Shown one piece after another: positions 23,602 through 28,562 of a stretch of 28,562 nucleotides of DNA. The first letter of the stretch is position 1; every line of letters starts with the position of its first letter. The position numbers and the translations under genes are program-made. This stretch comes from an uncultured Lachnospiraceae bacterium (lineage in GTDB: Bacteria; Bacillota; Clostridia; Lachnospirales; Lachnospiraceae), in contig CAJUIO010000044.1 of the NCBI GenBank assembly GCA_910586025.1, positions 1-28,562 on the forward strand, read 5' to 3'. The notes under the pieces were generated by a model. The model saw only the letters and a list, made by a program, of their open reading frames with translations. It was not told where the DNA came from and did no database searches.

Positions 23602-24620
23602 TTCTTTTCTTCCGCCTTGCGGTACACATCCTGCATAAAGGCATCCCCCAGGGGCAGCCACAGATGGAAATTATCATATCCCTCTTCGCCCACCAGCTTC
23701 ACGCCGGCCTTCCCGTGGGGAACCCCCGCAAAGGTGTGAACCTCCAGCTCCACGCCGTGAGCCGCAAGATCCGGATACGTGTGGTTGAGATTGTTCATAG
23801 CGCTGTCATCCCTTCCCACGGCGAAGAAGGTGGGCGGATATACCACTCCCGTATAATCAAACTCCTCCGTGGCCCATCTCGGCCCGTAAATACACAGGAA
23901 GGAATCCGGAGCTCCCTTATACTCATCCAGCCAATCCGGCTCGTACTCCGGAAAATGATCCTTCACAGTCTGTTCCCCGGAATAATAGCGGATGCAGGCC
24001 TCACCGGTCACTCCTCCGTTGGAAAAGCCCGCAAAGGACACTCTGTCAGGCGAAATCCTGTATTTCACCGCATCCGCACGGACCATCCGAATGGCCCTTG
24101 CCGCATCCGCACCGCACTCCTGTTTGCTCCACGGACATCTGTGCGTCCGGTTCAGAAGCAGAAAGCACTGATAGCCCAGGTCATTAAGATCATGGCAGGA
24201 CTGAAACGCCTCGTGAAAGGAGGCATCTCCGTGATCTCCTCCTGCGCACACCACGACCGCTCCCTTCGGCTCCACCGTCTCCGGCACCAGCATCTCAAAC
24301 AGATAGGGTATAAAATCCGGATCATGATTATATCTGTAATCCGAATTGTCCGTGTAATCCGTGTTTTTCGGCATCTTCCCCTCCGGCCAGAGATAAATCC
24401 TCTCAGGCGCATCCGGAATCGGACGGATCGAGCGTAAAATCGCCTGATACTCCTCCAGCATCCTCTCCATCACCGCTTCGTCCGTCTGATTTCCGAAATT
24501 CCTTCCCAGATGAAACATCCTGACCAGAGGCTCTGTCGGATAACAGGGCGCATCCTCAAAGAAAACAACGCCCCTGTGGCAGACTTCCTTCATCCTCGCT
24601 TCAATCTCTCCCTTACTCAT
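23598..24620 (-). CDS. Alpha/beta hydrolase, probable esterase
   Basis: A 340-residue soluble protein with the alpha/beta hydrolase nucleophile elbow GFSNG (Ser200), candidate acid Asp271 or Asp272 in VGRDD and His302 in GVPHGK. It has GGDHGDASF near 127-135, where the oxyanion-hole segment is expected. There is no signal peptide, so it is cytoplasmic. It is unrelated in sequence to the type-B carboxylesterase at the other end of the operon. The family is broad (esterases, acetyl-xylan esterases, peptidases) and the substrate cannot be assigned. RBS AAGGGAGAGGG precedes the ATG. The gap to the MATE gene is 35 bp and the kinase gene overlaps its stop codon. Confidence 0.82.
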   Translation of the reverse strand: MSKGEIEARMKEVCHRGVVFFEDAPCYPTEPLVRMFHLGRNFGNQTDEAVMERMLEEYQAILRSIRPIPDAPERIYLWPEGKMPKNTDYTDNSDYRYNHDPDFIPYLFEMLVPETVEPKGAVVVCAGGDHGDASFHEAFQSCHDLNDLGYQCFLLLNRTHRCPWSKQECGADAARAIRMVRADAVKYRISPDRVSFAGFSNGGVTGEACIRYYSGEQTVKDHFPEYEPDWLDEYKGAPDSFLCIYGPRWATEEFDYTGVVYPPTFFAVGRDDSAMNNLNHTYPDLAAHGVELEVHTFAGVPHGKAGVKLVGEEGYDNFHLWLPLGDAFMQDVYRKAEEKK

Positions 24621-24655
24621 ACTATAATCCCTCTCCCTTCGTTAAATAATACAGC

Positions 24656-26017
24656 CTATTGTCTCGTTCCGCTGATCCCCTTCATCCACTTTCCGCTCCT
24701 CAATCTGGTCACGCACCAGAAGGCCTTCACGATCTGATCTATTTTCAGGAAAAAGTAAATCCAGAACGCCGAAAGATTCCAGTACAGTCCCGCCAGGGCT
24801 CCCAGCGGCACGGACAGTACCCACAGAAACAGAATGTCAGCCACCATAAGGAAACGGGTATCACCCCCGCCCCGCAGCACACCCTTCATCATAATACTGT
24901 TGGTGGACTGGAATACCACGATAAGCGAGATTGCGCTCATAAGCTGACTTGCGATCTGCCTTGTCTGTTCCGTGATATTGTAGAAGCCGATCACCATATC
25001 GCTGATCAGCAGAATGGTCCCTCCTGCCGCCGCTCCGATCATGACACCCATCGCAAGGAACGTCCACGCCTGTTCCTGTGCCTTTTTCTTATCGCCTCTT
25101 CCCAGAGTATGTCCGGTGACGATACAGCCGGCATGGCAGACACCCTGAATCAGCACCGTGCTCAGCTGCTGGGTCACGAAGGTAATGGAATTGGCGGAGA
25201 CAAACTCTTTACCGATCCTTCCCATGATCATGGCCACCGCAGAGCTTCCCAGGGCAAGAAGGGCATCCGATATGAAGACGGGAATCGCAACCCTCACATA
25301 CTCCCCGAGCAGGGATCTGCACTCCATAAAGAAATTGCCGATACGATATTTGACTTTTGAGTCCTTCAGGAAAAAGTATCCGCAGATCACGGCGAATTCA
25401 AACGCTCTGGCAATCAGTGTTCCGATAGCCGCCCCCTGGATTTCCATCCGGGGAAAGCCGAACTTACCAAAGATAAAGACATAGTTGAAAAACACATTGA
25501 CAAAAAAGGCTCCTATGGAGCTGTACAGCGGCAGACGCACCTGGCCCACGCTCCTCATCACAATGGTACAGGTCAGTGACAGACCTTGCAGGGCAAAGCA
25601 GGGCCAGATCCAGCGGTAATACAGAATGCCCTGTGAAATCACGTCCGCGTCCGGCGTATACAGACGCATCAGAACTGCGGGCACAAAAATAGACGGCAGC
25701 GTAAATAAAACCGCCATCCCCAGACAGAACCGCAGCATCAGCGTTATGGTCTTTTTGAGCGCATCCATATCCTGCATTCCCCAGAACCGGGCCGTCATCA
25801 CGCTAGCCCCCATGCCGATTCCCATACAGCAGATATGGAACAGGCTGACAAACTGATTCGCCAGGGATGTTCCGGAAAGAACCACCTCCCCCAGCGAACC
25901 AACCATAATATTATCCATCATGTTAACGCCGATTGTGATCATGCTCTGTAACGATATGGGAACCGCTATCGCCACTGCCTGTCTGTAAAATTCTTTGTCT
26001 CTCACAAATATTTTCAA
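24656..26017 (-). CDS. MATE-family efflux transporter, TTG start
   Basis: A 12-helix cation-coupled exporter of about 453 residues, the usual MATE length, with family features in the first half (PISLQSMITIGVNMMDNIMV, then ARFWGMQD) and the typical repeat in the second half (PVFISDALLALGSS; MMKGVLRGGGDTRF). I prefer the TTG at 26017 because AGGAGG stands 9 nt ahead; an in-frame ATG at 26071 adds a hydrophilic extension without a ribosome-binding site. The XRE regulator gene lies 128 bp upstream and the hydrolase gene 35 bp downstream with no terminator between, so it may head the long operon. The exported substrate is unknown. Confidence 0.9.
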   Translation of the reverse strand: MKIFVRDKEFYRQAVAIAVPISLQSMITIGVNMMDNIMVGSLGEVVLSGTSLANQFVSLFHICCMGIGMGASVMTARFWGMQDMDALKKTITLMLRFCLGMAVLFTLPSIFVPAVLMRLYTPDADVISQGILYYRWIWPCFALQGLSLTCTIVMRSVGQVRLPLYSSIGAFFVNVFFNYVFIFGKFGFPRMEIQGAAIGTLIARAFEFAVICGYFFLKDSKVKYRIGNFFMECRSLLGEYVRVAIPVFISDALLALGSSAVAMIMGRIGKEFVSANSITFVTQQLSTVLIQGVCHAGCIVTGHTLGRGDKKKAQEQAWTFLAMGVMIGAAAGGTILLISDMVIGFYNITEQTRQIASQLMSAISLIVVFQSTNSIMMKGVLRGGGDTRFLMVADILFLWVLSVPLGALAGLYWNLSAFWIYFFLKIDQIVKAFWCVTRLRSGKWMKGISGTRQ

Positions 26018-26039
26018 TTCCCGTTTCCTCCTGTCGCAG

Positions 26040-26070
26040 GCTGACACTGCCATTTCAGCGCAGAATGTCA
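26040..26070. promoter_or_regulatory. Inverted repeat upstream of the MATE gene
   Basis: TGACACTGC (26042-26050) pairs with GCAG and TGTCA (26060-26070) with a 2-nt bulge. The same stretch contains GCTGA (26040-26044) and TCAGC (26055-26059), the half-sites of the palindrome in the XRE promoter, but spaced by 10 rather than 2 bp. It lies just before the preferred MATE start. Confidence 0.4.
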
Positions 26071-26145
26071 CCCTATATATAATTCTATCGGCAGACAGGC
26101 GTGAAAAATATACAAAATCTGACCAGAATTACCATATTTTCTGAT

Positions 26146-27180
26146 TTATCCCCTTACCAGCTCCTGCCATCTCCTGTCATTTTTCAGAAATCCATAGGTC
26201 TCCTCATCCCGGAAGCATTTCAGCAGATTTTCTCTCACTCCCGCCAGAAATTCCTCACTCAGCTCCTTAAATTCCATATGCTCATAAAGGGGTGCGTTTC
26301 TGAAATCTACGAGCCGTTCCACGTTAGAGAGCATCGCCTCCATTGTGTCTAACACGGTATCCGCATCCTTTTCCAGAGCGGCAAGCTCGAGCCGATCGGA
26401 AACCTCGTAATATTCCCCCATCTCAAAGCACCTTGCCAGCTCCACCTTCTTGTCAGTAAGCCAGTGGGCTCTTTTTCTGTCATCATTTTGCAGTGCAAGA
26501 AGATACATCTGGTGAAGCTCCGTGCTGATTCTCTGATAGTCGGAAAACAAAAGCTCCTCATAGGCCTTGTAAGCCTCCTGTATCCGCTCCGTTGCCGCAT
26601 AGATCTCGGCCTGCTTCCGCTTCCTCTCCGGGTTCTGTATGGAGAAGTATTCCAGATATTTTTCCGCTTTATCATATTGCTTTTTTCTCATGTGAAATCC
26701 AAACAGGCAGTCCGCCGCTCTGACACGTGTGGCTTCCTCTCTGCTGCCCAACACGCGGACATACAGGGAGCAAAGATACTCATCATATTTCTCATCTTCC
26801 GGAACCTCATGTACCGTGCGGTACGCATCAAAAAAAATCGCAAGATTCAGCATCAGCGGCTCACAGTTAGGATATTGTTCCAGCTTTTTCCTCGCCCACC
26901 GGAAAGTCTCGTCATATGTCTCCTCCTTCAGCCTCCGGTCCGCCTTTCGGACAATTTCGTTAATTTCCTCCATTGTCAGCTCTTCGCGAAAGCAGAGCAG
27001 CGTATCCAGGGAAATGCCGAGAAGTCTTGCAATCGGCGCTAAAAGCGTGATATCAGGGTAAGAGTTTTCATTTTCCCATTTATTTACCGCCGGAGCGCTT
27101 ACCCCGAGCCTTGCCGCCATTTCCTCCTGTGTGAGATTCCTGATTTTTCTGTATTTTCGAATTACCTTTCCCAATGACAT
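26146..27180 (-). CDS. XRE-family transcriptional regulator with C-terminal helical repeats
   Basis: A 344-residue cytoplasmic protein. Residues 1-60 are a Cro/CI-type helix-turn-helix (IRKYRKIRNLTQEEMAARLG followed by VSAPAVNKWENENSYPDITL), a form common in Clostridia. The rest is charged and helical, resembling tetratricopeptide repeats, as in regulators that bind small peptides or ligands; no exact repeat count is claimed. RBS AAAGGAGA precedes the ATG. A palindrome overlaps its own -10, which suggests self-repression. The neighbouring MATE gene is the natural second target, as in many regulator-transporter pairs. Confidence 0.9.
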   Translation of the reverse strand: MSLGKVIRKYRKIRNLTQEEMAARLGVSAPAVNKWENENSYPDITLLAPIARLLGISLDTLLCFREELTMEEINEIVRKADRRLKEETYDETFRWARKKLEQYPNCEPLMLNLAIFFDAYRTVHEVPEDEKYDEYLCSLYVRVLGSREEATRVRAADCLFGFHMRKKQYDKAEKYLEYFSIQNPERKRKQAEIYAATERIQEAYKAYEELLFSDYQRISTELHQMYLLALQNDDRKRAHWLTDKKVELARCFEMGEYYEVSDRLELAALEKDADTVLDTMEAMLSNVERLVDFRNAPLYEHMEFKELSEEFLAGVRENLLKCFRDEETYGFLKNDRRWQELVRG

Positions 27181-27194
27181 ATGTGCGTCTCCTT

Positions 27195-27233
27195 TGCTGA
27201 TATCAGCATAGCAGGCAGACCAAAATCCGGCAA
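27195..27233 (-). promoter_or_regulatory. Promoter of the XRE regulator with overlapping 14-bp palindrome
   Basis: On the minus strand TTGCCG (27233-27228), a 17-bp spacer and TATGCT (27210-27205) form a moderate promoter. The perfect palindrome TGCTGATATCAGCA (27195-27208) overlaps the -10, the usual place for an autorepressor operator. Confidence 0.55.
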
Positions 27234-27275
27234 CTGAACCTCTGTTAAATATTTTTCAGATTTTTTAACTGTTGT

Positions 27276-27297
27276 TCAAGTCAACAACCCCGCTGCA
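27276..27297. repeat. Left copy of a 22-bp direct repeat bordering the broken ATPase gene
   Basis: These 22 bases, TCAAGTCAAC onward to GCTGCA, are identical to 28348-28369. The copy sits where the ATPase reading frame ends and looks like one end of the palindromic element fused to the gene. Inner CCCCG and GGGG can form a short hairpin. Confidence 0.8.
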
Positions 27298-28347
27298 TTT
27301 CCGGGGATGCCAGATAAAGATTATAGAGAAGCGTCTCAAAAATCCTATTAGCGATAACGATAGTATTGTCTGCACGTTTTACAAAGCCAAACATCAATGC
27401 ATTTTCAATGGAGCGCACTCCCACCACATAGGCAATTTCCTTTCCGTTAAACAATAAGTCACGGAGCATTTTATCCAGTTCCGGATAATCCTCCAATTTA
27501 TTTATCAATGATTCAAACAAAGTATTCGGTTCTCCCAGCAATAGCTTAACTGCCTCCAGTACCCCGTTTCTTGTCCATGCGGATCCCTTTTCCCAAAACG
27601 GTTCCCTGCCTGCTATTCTCTCGTCAATCAGCTTACAGATACGCGAGACCAGATATGGATATCCGGAGGTATAATCATAGATGAGCCCCGCAACAGTCTG
27701 AATATCCATTCCTGCATTATGATCCCGTTCATACTCAGAAAGCATACCGGATATATCCTTTTCCGAAAAACTCATATCTATGAGAAAATCTGCCGCAATA
27801 TTCCAAGGGCTATTCATTTTATGCTCATCATCCGCAACAAATTTCCGTTTTAAATTTTTAATATCATACACTCCCGCAAGTATGACCGACTGAAATGTAG
27901 GTGTTCTTCTCCGTTTAATATAATATCCTCGCAATTGTGCCAGAAAGTCTAAAAAGACCTGACACCCTCCTGCGCTGTCTACCTCGTCAATAATCAATAC
28001 AATTCCTTTTCTCTCTCTCCCGCACCATTGCGTAAGGCACTTAAAAAGAGCAGATAAAGATGTACCCGCTTCTCCGTATTCAATCTCTGATAGTTTTTCA
28101 TGTATATCCTTTGGAATCTGTACATTGGTTTCCAGCAATTCTCTGGAAAAAGCCGACATAAAACTCTGTTCACTTTCAAACTCCGCATGACTTATCATCT
28201 GAAAATCCAAGCTCACTACCTTGTATTCTGTTTTCAGAAATTCACCTAACGCCTGCAGAGTTGTGGTTTTCCCATACTGTCTCGCCCGATTTATCGTAAA
28301 ATACTGTCCTGAATCCACCATAGACTTAATTGATCTCAGCCTGTCTG

Positions 28348-28369
28348 TCAAGTCAACAACCCCGCTGCA
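28348..28369. repeat. Right copy of the 22-bp direct repeat
   Basis: Identical to 27276-27297 and in the same orientation, 1072 bp apart. It forms the left edge of the palindromic element at 28353-28477 and abuts the point where the ATPase frame resumes. Confidence 0.8.
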
Positions 28370-28481
28370 AGCAACGGGGCATCAAGCTTGCAGCGCTGCA
28401 GAGCAGCGGGGTATGTGACCCTTGCGGCATTCGCCAAATGTCTGCTTCGCAGCCGCTTGGCTCATTGCTCGCAGGAATCAA
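28353..28481. mobile_element. About 125-bp palindromic repeat inserted in the ATPase gene
   Basis: The insertion lies between two TCAA tetranucleotides (28353-28356 and 28478-28481), which could be a 4-bp target duplication. It carries a perfect inverted repeat CGCTGCAAGC/GCTTGCAGCG (28363-28372 and 28386-28395) and further GC-rich pairings (GCAGCGGGG, GCTTCGCAGCC). It encodes no protein. Its size, palindromes and insertion into a gene fit a non-autonomous or REP-like dispersed element. From memory, similar GC-rich units recur in Lachnospiraceae genomes, but I could not search. Confidence 0.7.
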
Positions 28482-28562
28482 TCATATAATGCAGATCCGG
28501 GCTGCAGGCCGCACTTACATTAAAATATTTTTTCAATTGTTACCCCCTTAATATACTCATAC

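Larger units (their letters stand above)
27281..28536 (-). pseudogene. Orphan ATPase gene interrupted by a palindromic repeat and truncated at the 3' end
   Basis: A TTG start at 28536 with AAGGGGG ahead gives KKYFNVSAACSPDLHYMID, then the repeat brings in a stop (TGA at 28464-28462). The frame resumes at 28351 with LTDRLRSIKSMVDSGQYFTI and continues for 356 residues. Removing 125 bp restores a continuous HYMIDLTDRL, so the two pieces were once one gene. The ATPase core has the P-loop NRARQYGKTTTL and Walker B GIVLIIDEVDSAGG. Relatives I recall continue after SPEMQ with a nuclease-like domain of about 150 residues. Here the frame ends in RGC inside the second repeat copy. A remnant started from internal TTG is possible but lacks a good ribosome-binding site. 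Confidence 0.8.

Noticed and set aside
28330..28551. A 73-codon plus-strand frame across the palindromic element
   Set aside because: It is made of repeat sequence and the antisense of the ATPase N-terminus, without a ribosome-binding site; such frames are typical by-products of GC-rich palindromic repeats.

Overview
The window looks like a chromosomal segment of a gut-type Clostridia bacterium, most likely Lachnospiraceae. This is inferred from the Gram-positive Shine-Dalgarno sites, sigma-A-like promoters, two YesM/YesN plus LplABC-type sugar uptake modules, a CxxC-containing Bacillus-type PurF, orphan ATPase/nuclease genes, and a palindromic repeat of a kind I associate with that family. 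Nearly everything is on the minus strand; the only convincing plus-strand gene is the ATPase-nuclease at 10844-12544.

Layout in minus-strand transcription order, right to left. (1) 27281-28536: an orphan ATPase gene, broken near its start by a ~125-bp palindromic repeat and cut short at its end where part of the same repeat recurs. (2) 13326-27180: an XRE regulator, then a tightly packed run of nine genes: MATE transporter, alpha/beta hydrolase, YesM kinase, YesN regulator, two CUT1 permeases, two tandem paralogous binding lipoproteins, and a type-B carboxylesterase. The run ends in a rho-independent terminator. (3) 12646-13250: a dead group II intron with its 5' end directly behind that terminator. 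Its reverse transcriptase is deleted internally and frame-shifted. (4) 10844-12544 (+): an intact AAA-ATPase/PD-(D/E)XK nuclease. (5) 8935-10359: purF, alone, with a consensus promoter and a hairpin leader. (6) 2415-8759: a second YesM/YesN plus CUT1 module (kinase, regulator, lipoprotein, two permeases). (7) 932-2263: a DUF4143-type ATPase preceded by three 33-bp tandem repeats. (8) 1-598: the N-terminal part of an unidentified membrane-anchored protein.

How the genes work together: each sugar module pairs a membrane sensor kinase and an AraC-type regulator with a binding lipoprotein and two permeases. Neither encodes a transport ATPase, so both probably borrow a shared MsmX-like one. The larger module stands out because it carries two unrelated ester hydrolases without signal peptides, one translationally coupled to the kinase, plus duplicated binding proteins and no glycoside hydrolase. 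The simplest reading is uptake and intracellular de-esterification of an acylated or aromatic-ester compound. The accessory layer (three unrelated orphan ATPases, a dead intron, a palindromic insertion, tandem repeats) sits in the gaps between these units.
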